In this document: one piece after another, positions 8,171-16,834 of the stretch
Numbering within the stretch: position 1 is the stretch's first letter
Layout: each line of letters starts with the position of its first letter
Made by a program: the position numbers and the translations under genes
The notes under the pieces: model-generated
Told to the model about the DNA's origin: nothing
Database searches by the model: none
The model's input: the letters and a program-made list of their open reading frames with translations, nothing else
DNA from: Lysinibacillus fusiformis
Lineage (GTDB): Bacteria; Bacillota; Bacilli; Bacillales_A; Planococcaceae
Direction: 5' to 3'
NCBI RefSeq assembly: GCF_016925635.1
Contig: NZ_CP070490.1
Location: forward strand, 3,912,001 to 3,976,000
DNA length: 64,000 nt

Positions 8171-9137
8171 ATTAAATGCTATTGATCAAAAATATTTAGA
8201 TAAACATCTCAATTACTTTAAAGGTAAATGTCACCCTAAATTACAAGAATATTTAAAAAAACCTTTGACTATAGGAAGAAAAGAATTTTTATACTTTTTA
8301 AATAATAATTACGAAGAAATTATTATTGGAACACCTGAAGTATTACAAAAAATTAAGTGCAAAATCAAAAATAGTTATAAGCATGCGTATGAAGATTTGC
8401 ATATAGATAAAAAGAATGCTAATCCCAATCAAATTGAATTGAAAAACATTATTAATGATATATTTGACTATGATAATTTTCAAAAAGTAAAAAAAACAAT
8501 GTGGGATGCATACCAATTGACTAAGGCTTTAAATGTTACTATCTGTCCTTACTGTAACCGTTCATTTACTACTACTCATTTAGGGGAGGATGGTAAAACA
8601 CGTCCTACTTTAGATCATTTTTATAATAAGTCTAAATATCCTTATTTTGCTCTTTCAATTTATAATTTAATACCGAGTTGCTACGTATGTAACTCCTCTT
8701 TTAAAGGTGATAAGGATTTCAGTATTGATAGTCATTTACATCCGTATATAGAAGGTTTTGAAAACCATGCAAATTTTACACTGATTTTAGATGAAAATGA
8801 TCCCAAAAATTTATTGCTAGGTAATTTTGAAATAAAATTGAATATAGAACAGGGTAGCCAATATAAAGATAAAATACTAAATAACGAGAAAGTTTTCCAT
8901 TTAACAGAGTTGTATGATTCTCATCATGATTATATTTATGAATTAATTAATCAAAGTGTTATGTATTCAGATTCAAATATTAAGCAACTGACCAGCCTAC
9001 CATTATTTGAAAACGAAAGTGAAATTCGTAATATGCTTTTGGGGTTTAATGGAGATGTTAATGTAAATTCTAGTAATAAAGTATTGTCAAAATTAATGAA
9101 AGATATTTCTGATGAATTAGGTTTGTCTATAACTTAA
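8163..9137 (+). CDS. ptuB: HNH endonuclease of a Septu-type defence pair (PtuB-like)
   Basis: A 324-residue protein with a zinc-supported HNH fold. CPYC is at residues 128-131, the catalytic pair DH at 151-152 in RPTLDHFYNK, Asn at about 168, and CYVCNSSFKG at 173-182. This is the CxxC-DH-N-CxxCN order of HNH nucleases. The N-terminal 120 residues are charged and helical, probably for binding the ATPase. It is translationally coupled to the ATPase (8-base overlap, AGGAGGGG just upstream). In Septu the ATPase and nuclease form one complex that cuts nucleic acid during infection. At 324 residues it is longer than the smallest PtuB proteins. Confidence 0.75.
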   Translation: MIKLNAIDQKYLDKHLNYFKGKCHPKLQEYLKKPLTIGRKEFLYFLNNNYEEIIIGTPEVLQKIKCKIKNSYKHAYEDLHIDKKNANPNQIELKNIINDIFDYDNFQKVKKTMWDAYQLTKALNVTICPYCNRSFTTTHLGEDGKTRPTLDHFYNKSKYPYFALSIYNLIPSCYVCNSSFKGDKDFSIDSHLHPYIEGFENHANFTLILDENDPKNLLLGNFEIKLNIEQGSQYKDKILNNEKVFHLTELYDSHHDYIYELINQSVMYSDSNIKQLTSLPLFENESEIRNMLLGFNGDVNVNSSNKVLSKLMKDISDELGLSIT

Positions 9138-9337
9138 TAAATTGATTTAAATATTGATTTAAATGGGACTGGAACGGAAAGAGCTTTTTAGTAAACAAAT
9201 AGAGCTTGTTATTTGGTGAAAATTGGACAATTTAATATTGATGGAACGACTTCAGTACGACGTTTGAGACTATTGGCTTAAGTAGCGCTCGCGGAAAGCG
9301 TCCCTGGGACAAAATTCATTTGTTCTAAGAAACTAAA
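9138..9337. other. Intergenic stretch with a Bacillaceae-type GC-rich repeat core
   Basis: Between the HNH gene and the terminator there is no gene. At 9283-9303 an AGCGCTCGCGGAAAGCG core stands out from the AT-rich surroundings. Similar short elements recur between genes in Bacillaceae genomes. I see no open frame of note. Confidence 0.35.
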
Positions 9338-9380
9338 AAACGCACCATTTTCTCGCAATGAAAAAAATGGTGCGTTTCTC
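9338..9380. terminator. Bidirectional terminator between the Septu-like pair and topB
   Basis: AAACGCACCATTTT (9338-9351) pairs with AAAATGGTGCGTTT (9364-9377), flanked by A-runs on the left and CTCTTTTTT on the right. It can end transcription from both the convergent HNH gene and topB. Confidence 0.75.
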
Positions 9381-9431
9381 TTTTTTACTAGGAACTTTTA
9401 GTAAACAACATGATATTAGTAAAGTTGTTGG

Positions 9432-11606
9432 TTACTGAGGGAAATTAAAAATAATTTTTTGCTCTTTTTCACCCCATGTAAGATGTGCATTAAAAGTCTT
9501 TTCTACTTTTTTAAATCCTTTAATCAAGTCTGTTTCACCTGAGGCCAAGAGTTTTTTCATATTTGTGTGTGAAATGGTTTTACCTAGGATTTTCTTTGAA
9601 ACCGAGAATTTACAATTAGCTGTTTTATAATTTGAACACCCATAAAAAGTGCCATGATCTATGATTGACCCTTCGCAAAGGATACATTTCCCAACAACTG
9701 TTTTTTCTTTTTTATATTTTTTATTATATGGATTATTTGCAGTGATTTTATCTACTACATTTTGATTAAATGCCCATTCCTTTTCACGCTTGTTAGCATC
9801 TGAAATCAATTTGTCAGCAAGCTTTTTTATTTGTTCCATAAATGCTTTAGGAGAAGCGTTGCCGTCACCTATTTCAGATAGTCGTTGCTCCCATTTGGCT
9901 GTCATGGAAGGGGACGTTAAGATACTTTCACCCAGTGCCTCAATTAGTAATATACCTTTAGTCGTTGCAAAGACTTGGTTTTTCTTAACTTCGATATAGT
10001 TTCGATCTTTTAATGTACCAATAATTCCAGCGCGTGTAGCTTCAGTACCTAATCCTTCCGTTTTCGATAAGACCTTTTCTAATTCTACATCTTCCAAATG
10101 TTTACCAGCTGTTTTCATTACGGTAATCAAATTACCTTCAGAATAACGATTTGGTGGTTGGGTTTCACCTTTCTTTACGTTCGCTTTCGCAACGATACCT
10201 TGCTCATTTTCATGTAATGGGGGGAGCAGTTCATCTTTGTCTATAGGTGAGTTATCTTTAGAATGATAAATAACCTTACGCCAACCTTCTTCCATTAGCA
10301 CTTTGCCCTTAGAGATAAATTCTGCACGTTTATCGACAAGGGAATGAATCGTTGTGTAAGAAAATATGGCATTGTTGTAATGTGCTGCAATGACTTGTCT
10401 TGCAACTAAATCATAAATCTTTTCTTCTTCTGTACTTAGCTTTGCTACGTCTGGTATTTGCTCTGTAATAATAATTGCATGGTGATCGGTTACTTTTTTG
10501 TCATTCACATATCTTTTATTATTCATAATTGTACTTGTCGGTGGCGGAAGAAGACCTTTATATTTATTAATTTTACTTAAATGCTCTAGTATCTTTGGTA
10601 GTGTTTTTGCTTCTTCATTCGTTAAAAATTGTGAATCAGATCTTGGATAGGAAACTACGCCCTTTAAATAAAGTTTTTGCAAAATATCCAGTGTATTTTG
10701 TGGTGAGAATTTATAGGCCTTGTTTGCTGTAGCTTGTAATGCAGATAAGTTGAATAACAATGGAGGAGCGTATTCCTTTGTTTCTCTTTTAATACTATTA
10801 ATTTCCACATTTTTATTGATACAGAAATTAGCAATCGCAATAGCTTGTCGTTCCTCTTGAACCCTTGAAATGTTATCTTTATGCCATTTTGCTTTTAACA
10901 TTTTTCCATCAAAATTAAACTCTGTTTCCACTTCCCAAAATGGTTCTGATTTAAAATTCGCAATTTCATGTTCTCTCTTTACTATTAGTGCAAGTGTAGG
11001 TGTTTGTACACGACCAATTGAAAATACATCTTTCACGCCATTTCGTTTGAGGAGTACCGTGTATAATCTGGATGTGTTGATGCCAATTAGCCAGTCTGCA
11101 CATGAACGACTTAGTGCTTCAAAATATATATCGCGTGTTTTCTCTTCTGGTAGTAAATTTGCAAACCCGTTTTTTACAGCGTTTTCTGTTAAAGATGATA
11201 TCCATAGACGTTTCATCGGTTTATGAACACCGCATACTCTTAAAATGGTGCGGATAATCAATTCACCTTCACGCCCAGCATCACCACCAATAATGATTTC
11301 TTGAATGTCTGGTCTTTTTACTAAACTTTTAATCACATTAAATTGTTTATACTTTGACTTAGTCACTTTATATTCAAATCGATCTGGAATAATCGGTAAT
11401 GTATCTAATGTCCATTTTTTCCATGTAGGATTATATTCTTCAGGGGCTTTCAGTTCACATAGATGTCCAATCGCCCATGTTATTAGTGCTCCACCTGGAA
11501 AGTAAGTATTTGGCTTCACTTCAAAATAACCAGATTTTTTTGTAAAAGAAAAAGGGGCAGCTAATTTTGCAGCTTGGTCTGGTTTTTCTGCAATTACTAT
11601 TTTCAT
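9432..11606 (-). CDS. topB: DNA topoisomerase III
   Basis: A type IA topoisomerase of 724 residues. The TOPRIM start MKIVIAEKPDQAAKLA is followed by GDAGREGELI for metal binding. The active-site Tyr is residue 320 in VVSYPRSDSQF, and the later core motif GLGTEATRAGII is present. The C-terminus has one zinc-ribbon (CILCEGSIIDHGTFYGCSNY, C...C) and a further basic repeat. Length and order match bacterial TopB. It relaxes negative supercoils and resolves recombination intermediates. Its left neighbours are mobile-element genes and a fragment of a second topB lies just upstream, so this copy may itself have arrived with an element. The ATG start has GGAG nearby. Confidence 0.93.
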   Translation of the reverse strand: MKIVIAEKPDQAAKLAAPFSFTKKSGYFEVKPNTYFPGGALITWAIGHLCELKAPEEYNPTWKKWTLDTLPIIPDRFEYKVTKSKYKQFNVIKSLVKRPDIQEIIIGGDAGREGELIIRTILRVCGVHKPMKRLWISSLTENAVKNGFANLLPEEKTRDIYFEALSRSCADWLIGINTSRLYTVLLKRNGVKDVFSIGRVQTPTLALIVKREHEIANFKSEPFWEVETEFNFDGKMLKAKWHKDNISRVQEERQAIAIANFCINKNVEINSIKRETKEYAPPLLFNLSALQATANKAYKFSPQNTLDILQKLYLKGVVSYPRSDSQFLTNEEAKTLPKILEHLSKINKYKGLLPPPTSTIMNNKRYVNDKKVTDHHAIIITEQIPDVAKLSTEEEKIYDLVARQVIAAHYNNAIFSYTTIHSLVDKRAEFISKGKVLMEEGWRKVIYHSKDNSPIDKDELLPPLHENEQGIVAKANVKKGETQPPNRYSEGNLITVMKTAGKHLEDVELEKVLSKTEGLGTEATRAGIIGTLKDRNYIEVKKNQVFATTKGILLIEALGESILTSPSMTAKWEQRLSEIGDGNASPKAFMEQIKKLADKLISDANKREKEWAFNQNVVDKITANNPYNKKYKKEKTVVGKCILCEGSIIDHGTFYGCSNYKTANCKFSVSKKILGKTISHTNMKKLLASGETDLIKGFKKVEKTFNAHLTWGEKEQKIIFNFPQ

Positions 11607-11790
11607 ATACTCTTCTCCTATTAATAATAATTACAACTTCTTGTATTATAATTATAAATGAAATTTCAATATTACGGTTATTTTAATATTGTGTCCATCT
11701 TTTACTAGAAAATCTAGTTATGTTGACTAATAATTTGGACTTTTATACATATTAATTAGGTCCAAAATAATTAAGTCCATTTTTATGTAG

Positions 11791-11976
11791 ATAACGTACC
11801 GATTCACAGCTTATTACACATTAGGAAAAAAACTAACGGAAAAAAACATTCATGATTTATGTAAGAGTGGGAAAACAGCTGTGATGAAAGGCTTTAAATC
11901 AAAGAATGGCAAACAATTTAATGCGGCACTTCGTTTGGTAGAAGGAAAGATTGAATTTGAGTTTAATGAAAAGTAA
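11791..11976 (+). pseudogene. C-terminal fragment of a second topB
   Basis: The frame ending at TAA 11976 reads FTAYYTLGKKLTEKNIHDLC, then KSGKTAVMKGFKSKNGKQF, then NAALRLVEGKIEFEF. This is the C-terminal basic repeat of topoisomerase III, equivalent to the ISHTNMKKLLASGETDLIKG region of the intact gene but clearly divergent from it. There is no start and nothing of the catalytic core. It lies divergent from the intact topB, 185 bases from its start. I read it as what is left of a native copy after replacement or rearrangement. Confidence 0.7.
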
Positions 11977-12114
11977 AAGCGGATATTTTAGCTGGAAGTA
12001 TCGTTTTTGAAGGTTATCTCCATTCAAAGGACTTCCAACATGCTATCCTATTTTTATGCGATAGTTAGCTATTTAAGCGAATAAATCACCTGAAATTACA
12101 AAAGGAGTAATGTG

Positions 12115-12960
12115 ATGACGACTATTAAAGAAATTGGAAGCTTATGTATTACGGATAGTGATGGATACATTATAAATCATGCAGATTGGCATAAAATCAA
12201 CCCTATTTTTCTGCCTGTCATCAACGATGTGGTTCATACGTATCGCACCCTTCTTCAAGATGACCTACATAGCATATACATAAGGGGATCGATTCCAAAA
12301 GGTATAGGTATTGAAGGAGTAGCTGACTTAGACACAATAGCGATTACCAAGCAAAACCCTAATAAACAGCAGTTGAAGCGGATAAAAGAAGTAGAACAAG
12401 CATTAACTCAGAACCATCCTTGTGTAGACGGGATTGAGCTAAGTGTATTCTGCAAAGAAGCTATTTTCAATACGGCATCTTTTTCAATCATTAGTTTCAT
12501 CCTCCAAACCCATAGTATATGTGTGTTTGGAGAGGATGTAATACCTCAATTACCAAGATATAAAGCGAACGAAGCTTTAGCGAATGACCACCTTATTCAT
12601 TTACAGGGGCAAATAAAAAATGCCTGTGATGACCTTCAAGATAATTCGGATCGTGAGGATATAAAGGATTGTTGCAAGTGGATTATGAAAATTATAGTAA
12701 GAGCAGGACTTGCACTTGTCATAACGAAGGAAAACGCCTATACAAGGGATTTGTACCCCGCTTATAAACGGTTTTCGAAATATTTCCCTGACAAGGAAAG
12801 CGACATGAGAAGGGCACTTGAATATGCGATAACACCCACAACAGATACAAACGTATTGTTATTGTTTTTAAATGAATTTGGCGCGTGGATGGTTAGTGAA
12901 GCTGATAAATGGTTACATTTCTATAACCCTACTAGAGAATTAAACATGAAAATCGTATAA
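12115..12960 (+). CDS. Nucleotidyltransferase-domain protein
   Basis: A 281-residue protein with the polymerase-beta-type nucleotidyltransferase signature YIRGSIPKGIGIEGVADLD, that is GS followed by the D-x-D metal-binding pair. The C-terminal half is helical (KDCCKWIMKIIVRAGLALVI). This layout is shared by aminoglycoside adenylyltransferases and many uncharacterised enzymes that transfer a nucleotide to a small molecule or protein. The substrate cannot be told. Start at 12115 because AAAGGAG lies 7 bases upstream; the in-frame GTG at 12112 is too close. A single-gene unit with its own terminator. Confidence 0.8.
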   Translation: MTTIKEIGSLCITDSDGYIINHADWHKINPIFLPVINDVVHTYRTLLQDDLHSIYIRGSIPKGIGIEGVADLDTIAITKQNPNKQQLKRIKEVEQALTQNHPCVDGIELSVFCKEAIFNTASFSIISFILQTHSICVFGEDVIPQLPRYKANEALANDHLIHLQGQIKNACDDLQDNSDREDIKDCCKWIMKIIVRAGLALVITKENAYTRDLYPAYKRFSKYFPDKESDMRRALEYAITPTTDTNVLLLFLNEFGAWMVSEADKWLHFYNPTRELNMKIV

Positions 12961-12976
12961 CTTCCCAGACAAATAG

Positions 12977-13013
12977 AAAAAGGTAATCACCTATGCGTTG
13001 TGATTACCTTTTT
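12977..13013. terminator. Bidirectional terminator
   Basis: AAAAAGGTAATCAC pairs perfectly with GTGATTACCTTTTT across a 9-base loop, between two convergent genes. Confidence 0.85.
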
Positions 13014-13041
13014 TTGTTAAATGAAAATTTTGTGTTCTGCT

Positions 13042-13653
13042 TTATCTTTCAAAAGGGTTGTTAATATAAGGGCCTTTAATGGTAATACGCATTAACTGGG
13101 TCGCCATAAATTTGGGTGTATAGGGCATATCATTTTCTAGCCACCAGACAATTACTTCAAGAAAGGCAGCGGCATAAAAACGGACGGCCATTTCGCGGGG
13201 CACGGTCAGCTTTTGATCGTCAGGCTCCATACTTTGAATGCCGCTTGAGATAAAATTGATAATAATGTCTTTAAGGCCATCAGAGAAGTAAGGGATATTT
13301 TTTTCCGTGAGATACACCTTGTATAGCTTATTATTCAGCGCTATTTGTTCAAATAAATGCATAAATGTCTCGTGAGGTTGGTCATAATTCTTTAATAAAT
13401 CAAAGTCCTCCTTCTCTTCAAAGGTTGGATGGATACTACTTACAAGCTCATGTAAGGTTTCTTCTGAGCTTTGATAAAGAAGGTCTAGTTTATCACGGTA
13501 ATGTAAATAAAAAGTGGCACGGTTTAACGTAGCCCGTTGTGTAATATCTTGTACCGTAATTTTTTCATAGCCTTGTTCATCAATTAATTCCACGAGTGCA
13601 TCTCTTAATAACTGGCGCGTTCTGATGACGCGAGGGTCCATTTTTTTCGACAT
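13042..13653 (-). CDS. TetR/AcrR-family transcriptional regulator
   Basis: A 203-residue regulator. The N-terminal helix-turn-helix runs RTRQLLRDALVELIDEQGYE then KITVQDITQRATLNRATFYLHY, a typical TetR DNA-binding domain at residues 10-55. A ligand-binding helical domain follows. It is divergent from the SDR gene, with two perfect palindromes in the shared intergenic region, so it most likely represses the dehydrogenase and itself until an inducer binds. The inducer is not known. Confidence 0.88.
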   Translation of the reverse strand: MSKKMDPRVIRTRQLLRDALVELIDEQGYEKITVQDITQRATLNRATFYLHYRDKLDLLYQSSEETLHELVSSIHPTFEEKEDFDLLKNYDQPHETFMHLFEQIALNNKLYKVYLTEKNIPYFSDGLKDIIINFISSGIQSMEPDDQKLTVPREMAVRFYAAAFLEVIVWWLENDMPYTPKFMATQLMRITIKGPYINNPFER

Positions 13654-13740
13654 TTTTAAGCTCCTTGTATTAAATTTTCTATTTTAACAACAGTTCGATT
13701 GCGAGTGTTGTGAAAGCGTCATAATGGGCTTCTATGTTGT

Positions 13741-13806
13741 TTGCCCTTTTTCAATAGCGAGTTATAATTATATTAACGACACGGTGTCGATAATACAACT
13801 AGTTGT
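13741..13806 (+). promoter_or_regulatory. Promoter of the SDR gene with two palindromic operators
   Basis: A TATAAT box at 13763-13768 has a TTGCCC 16 bases upstream. Just downstream sits the perfect palindrome CGACACGGTGTCG (13777-13789), then a second one, ACAACTAGTTGT (13795-13806). Both overlap the expected start of transcription, the right place for repression by the divergent TetR protein. Which palindrome is the real operator is not shown. Confidence 0.6.
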
Positions 13807-13852
13807 TAACGTGTTCACGAATTGTTCATTTATATAGAAGGAAGGAAGTTTT

Positions 13853-14608
13853 ATGATGGGTCGTTTAAATGGGAAAGTAGCAATTATTACAGGAGCAGCA
13901 ATGGGAATGGGAGCTTCGGAAGCAAAACTATTTGCACAAGAAGGAGCAAAGGTCATTGCAACAGATGTACAAATCGAGCCATTGAATAATTTAGTAAAAG
14001 AAATTAAAGAAAATGGTGGAGACATTATTGGTCTTCAACATAATGTTACTTCTGAGGATGAGTGGAAAGCGGTGATTGCGGAGGCTGTAAAGGCATATGG
14101 CAAAGTGGATATTCTTGTCAACAATGCAGGTGTTTCATCACCAAAAACGATTGCCAACATGGAAATGACTGAATGGAATAAAATCATGGACATTAACCTG
14201 AATGGCTGTATCATTGGCATGAAATATGTGATTCCTGAAATGCAAAAAGCTGGCGGCGGTTCAATTATCAATATTTCTTCCATCGGTGGGATTGTAGGAA
14301 TGGCTGGTACAAGCCCTTATACAGCAGCAAAAGGTGCGCTTCGTGTCCTTTCTAAATCGGCTGCGATTGAATATGGCAAAGATAAAATTCGCGTGAATTC
14401 TGTTCACCCAGGCATTATCGTAACACCAATGACAGCGCCTACGATGGAAGAGGGCGGTGCATTGCCATACTATCAAGCTTACACACAACTACCGTACTTC
14501 GGTGAACCTGAAGATGTAGCATATGGCGTAGTGTTCCTAGCATCAGACGAATCTCGCTTCATGACAGGCGCAGAGCTCGTAATCGATGGCGGCTGGACAG
14601 CTATTTAA
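13853..14608 (+). CDS. Short-chain dehydrogenase/reductase (SDR)
   Basis: A classical SDR of 251 residues. The NAD(P)-binding TGAAMGMG motif is near residue 13, NNAG near 90, the catalytic Ser lies in INISSIGG, and the YxxxK pair lies in YTAAKGA. Acidic residues after the second strand (ATDVQIE) suggest NAD rather than NADP. It resembles 3-alpha/20-beta-hydroxysteroid and glucose dehydrogenases, but the substrate is not readable from the sequence. The Shine-Dalgarno site GAAGGAAGG precedes a double ATG (13853 or 13856). Likely repressed by the divergent TetR protein. Confidence 0.88.
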   Translation: MMGRLNGKVAIITGAAMGMGASEAKLFAQEGAKVIATDVQIEPLNNLVKEIKENGGDIIGLQHNVTSEDEWKAVIAEAVKAYGKVDILVNNAGVSSPKTIANMEMTEWNKIMDINLNGCIIGMKYVIPEMQKAGGGSIINISSIGGIVGMAGTSPYTAAKGALRVLSKSAAIEYGKDKIRVNSVHPGIIVTPMTAPTMEEGGALPYYQAYTQLPYFGEPEDVAYGVVFLASDESRFMTGAELVIDGGWTAI

Positions 14609-14624
14609 TCGAATAGTAACAACA

Positions 14625-14660
14625 AAACTAGGCTTCACTTGATGTGAGCCTAGTTTTTTA
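14625..14660 (+). terminator. Terminator of the SDR gene
   Basis: AAACTAGGCT and CAC pair with GTG and AGCCTAGTTT around a short loop, followed by a T-run. Confidence 0.8.
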
Positions 14661-14673
14661 TATGGATGAGGGT

Positions 14674-14800
14674 GAATACCCGCGAATCGAGTGAAGATAC
14701 ACGCGGTGGAGACGTGAATACCCGCGAATCGAAGGGAAATACACGCGGTAGAGAGGCGAATACCCGCGATTGACCGTTAAATCCTCGATAACGAGCGAGA
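14674..14800. repeat. 42-bp periodic repeat, array 1 (about 2.5 units)
   Basis: The block GAATACCCGCG starts at 14674, 14716 and 14758, exactly 42 bases apart. Each unit has a second half built on ATACACGCGG about 21 bases later. The third unit fades out near 14800. The period and half-period equal those of the larger arrays near 24-25 kb and 38 kb, although the sequence differs. Open frames across it are by-products of a period divisible by three. Confidence 0.75.
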
Positions 14801-15144
14801 AACCTCATAAATAAAAGAAAAATCCCTGCTGAAGGAATCCTTGATACATACAAAATAGCACAGACATAGTGGATATTTGTGCATATCATAAATGGAGTAA
14901 GCGTTTTCTTCATTATATAGAAGAAAGTCAAAAACAGAAAATTTCACGATTATGTGAACGTCACGAAAAAAAATTCACAAAAACCTTAACTATTTCATGT
15001 GAAATCCGTATAATAAATCAAACAGTAAGAAAATTGTCCATATTTCTCGATAAATTGCGTGAATTTTTTAAATTGTATTGACGTAGGAAACGATAATTTG
15101 TACACTGTGTACAGTCAATTGTTTTGTGGAGGAATACAATTAAT

Positions 15145-15183
15145 TTGAAAAAGTTAGGATTTGATAGATATGATCGTGTGTAA
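15145..15183 (+). CDS. Possible 12-codon leader peptide before aspartokinase
   Basis: The strong GGAGGA at 15128-15133 is not placed for the aspartokinase start at 15170 but sits 11 bases before a TTG at 15145. From there the frame reads MKKLGFDRYDRV and stops at 15183, overlapping the first codons of the aspartokinase gene in another frame. Translation of this peptide could couple to, or compete with, aspartokinase translation. It contains two Lys but no run of regulatory amino acids, so attenuation by amino-acid starvation is not indicated. Speculative. Confidence 0.3.
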   Translation: MKKLGFDRYDRV

Positions 15184-16528
15184 ATTTGGTGGAACATCTG
15201 TAGCAAGTGCAGAACAAATACAAAAAGTAGCAAACATTGTAAAATCTAATCCGGCACGTAAGATTGTTGCCGTTTCAGCACCAGGGAAACGTTCTGGTGA
15301 CGATATAAAAGTAACAGACCTATTAATACAATTAGCAAATGCAGCGTTACAACAAGAGAATACAGAGGAAAAATTGCAAACTGTTGTGGATCGTTTTAGA
15401 GCGATTGCAGATGGTTTGGGGCTTGATGATGCCATTTGTGATGTAATCGCAGAAGATTTACGTGAACGTGTACAAGGTGACAAAACAAATGTGGAATTAT
15501 TCATCGATAGTATTAAAGCAGCAGGTGAAGATAATAACGCCAAGCTTATTGCCGCTTACTTTAATGCCATTGATATGCCCGCACGCTATGTCAGTCCTAA
15601 AGAAGGTTTAGTAGTCAATGACTTACCCGAAAGAACCTTTGCATTACCTGAAGCGTATGCTAATTTAGCCCCTTTAAAAGACACAAAAGAAATTATTGTG
15701 TTCCCAGGGTTCTTCGGTTACACTAAAGCGGGCGTATTGCGAACATTTGACCGCGGTGGCTCTGATATTACAGGCTCCATTTTAGCAGCAGCCGTTGAAG
15801 CGGAGCTTTATGAAAACTTTACGGATGTGGATTGTGTGTTCTCCGCGAATCCGAAGGTTGTCAATGATCCAGTGGAAATTAAAGAAATTACGTATCGCGA
15901 AATGCGCGAATTATCATATGCAGGCTTTTCAGTGTTCCATGATGAAGCGTTAATGCCTGTCTACAAGATTGGGGTGCCCGTTAACATAAAAAATACAAAT
16001 AATCCAACAGCCCCAGGTACACGTATTGTACCAAGCCGTCCTGCAACAGGTCGTCCAGTTACAGGTATTTCGGCAGACAGTGGCTTTTCAACTTTATATG
16101 TCTCTAAATATTTGATGAATCGTGAGGTAGGCTTTGGACGTAAGCTCCTCCAAATTTTAGAAGATGAAAATATTTCTTATGAACACACACCATCTGGTTT
16201 AGACGATATTTCTGTCATCATGCGTTCGAATCAACTAACACCAGAAAATGAAGCACGCATTATTAGTCGTGTGAAAGAAGAGCTACATGCAGAGTATGTA
16301 GAAATGCGTCACGGTTTTTCTATGATCGTGATTGTGGGCGAAGGGATGCGTCATAACACAGGATTAGCTGCCCGTGCTGCCACAGCCATTTCAAAAACTG
16401 GCGCAAACATTGAAATGATCAATCAAGGTTCTTCTGAGGTGAGCCTCGTGTTTGGGGTCCTTCAGGATTATGAAAACCGCATTTTACAAGCGTTATATGA
16501 AGAGTTTTTTGCCCATGCAAAAGCATAA
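15170..16528 (+). CDS. Aspartate kinase
   Basis: Catalyses ATP-dependent phosphorylation of aspartate, the first step toward lysine, threonine, methionine and diaminopimelate. The N-terminal KFGGTSVASAEQI (residues 4-16) is the kinase signature. FDRGGSDITGS lies in the active site, and two C-terminal ACT domains (from about residue 300) end the protein, which suggests feedback control. At about 452 residues it matches the monofunctional B. subtilis YclM/ThrD type rather than the shorter DapG/LysC type. Start chosen at the ATG with AGGA 10 bases upstream; the TTG at 15161 is too close. It stands alone with its own terminator. Confidence 0.92.
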   Translation: MIVCKFGGTSVASAEQIQKVANIVKSNPARKIVAVSAPGKRSGDDIKVTDLLIQLANAALQQENTEEKLQTVVDRFRAIADGLGLDDAICDVIAEDLRERVQGDKTNVELFIDSIKAAGEDNNAKLIAAYFNAIDMPARYVSPKEGLVVNDLPERTFALPEAYANLAPLKDTKEIIVFPGFFGYTKAGVLRTFDRGGSDITGSILAAAVEAELYENFTDVDCVFSANPKVVNDPVEIKEITYREMRELSYAGFSVFHDEALMPVYKIGVPVNIKNTNNPTAPGTRIVPSRPATGRPVTGISADSGFSTLYVSKYLMNREVGFGRKLLQILEDENISYEHTPSGLDDISVIMRSNQLTPENEARIISRVKEELHAEYVEMRHGFSMIVIVGEGMRHNTGLAARAATAISKTGANIEMINQGSSEVSLVFGVLQDYENRILQALYEEFFAHAKA

Positions 16529-16540
16529 TGACACAATCAT

Positions 16541-16583
16541 CACTAATCCAAGTGCTTCTTGCTTGGATTAGTGTTTTCTTTTT
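16541..16583 (+). terminator. Terminator of the aspartokinase gene
   Basis: CACTAATCCAAG pairs with CTTGGATTAGTG, followed by TTTTCTTTTT. Confidence 0.88.
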
Positions 16584-16632
16584 GCTGAGAATACGGTAAA
16601 ATCGAGGGCGTACATAGTTGGGAGGGTTTTTC

Positions 16633-16818
16633 GTGAAGAATTTAACAATTGGTATGCTTTTTTCAATTATCGGGATACTTTTTGTCTGTTTAACGATTAT
16701 GGATATTTTACCATCATCGACAAAAACAATGAAAATTGTTTACATCGGCATTGGGTGGGTCTTTATTATTATCGGCTCCGTGATCCGCTTTAAGAATCTC
16801 AAACAAAAACAGCAATAA
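16633..16818 (+). CDS. Small membrane protein with two transmembrane helices
   Basis: A 61-residue protein made almost only of two hydrophobic helices (IGMLFSIIGILFVCLTIMD and YIGIGWVFIIIGSVIRF) and a basic C-terminal tail KNLKQKQQ. The GTG start at 16633 has GGAGGG 6 bases upstream; an in-frame TTG at 16618 would precede that site. Function unknown. Short two-helix proteins of this kind are common in Bacillaceae. Confidence 0.6.
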   Translation: MKNLTIGMLFSIIGILFVCLTIMDILPSSTKTMKIVYIGIGWVFIIIGSVIRFKNLKQKQQ

Positions 16819-16834
16819 CACTTTGAAAATGGAA

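Noticed and set aside
9790..11505. Plus-strand open frames across topB
   Set aside because: Shadows of the minus-strand topoisomerase gene, without ribosome sites or recognisable products.
14650..15081. Open frames around the 14.7-kb repeat and upstream of aspartokinase
   Set aside because: They depend on the repeat period or lack start signals; none resembles a known protein.
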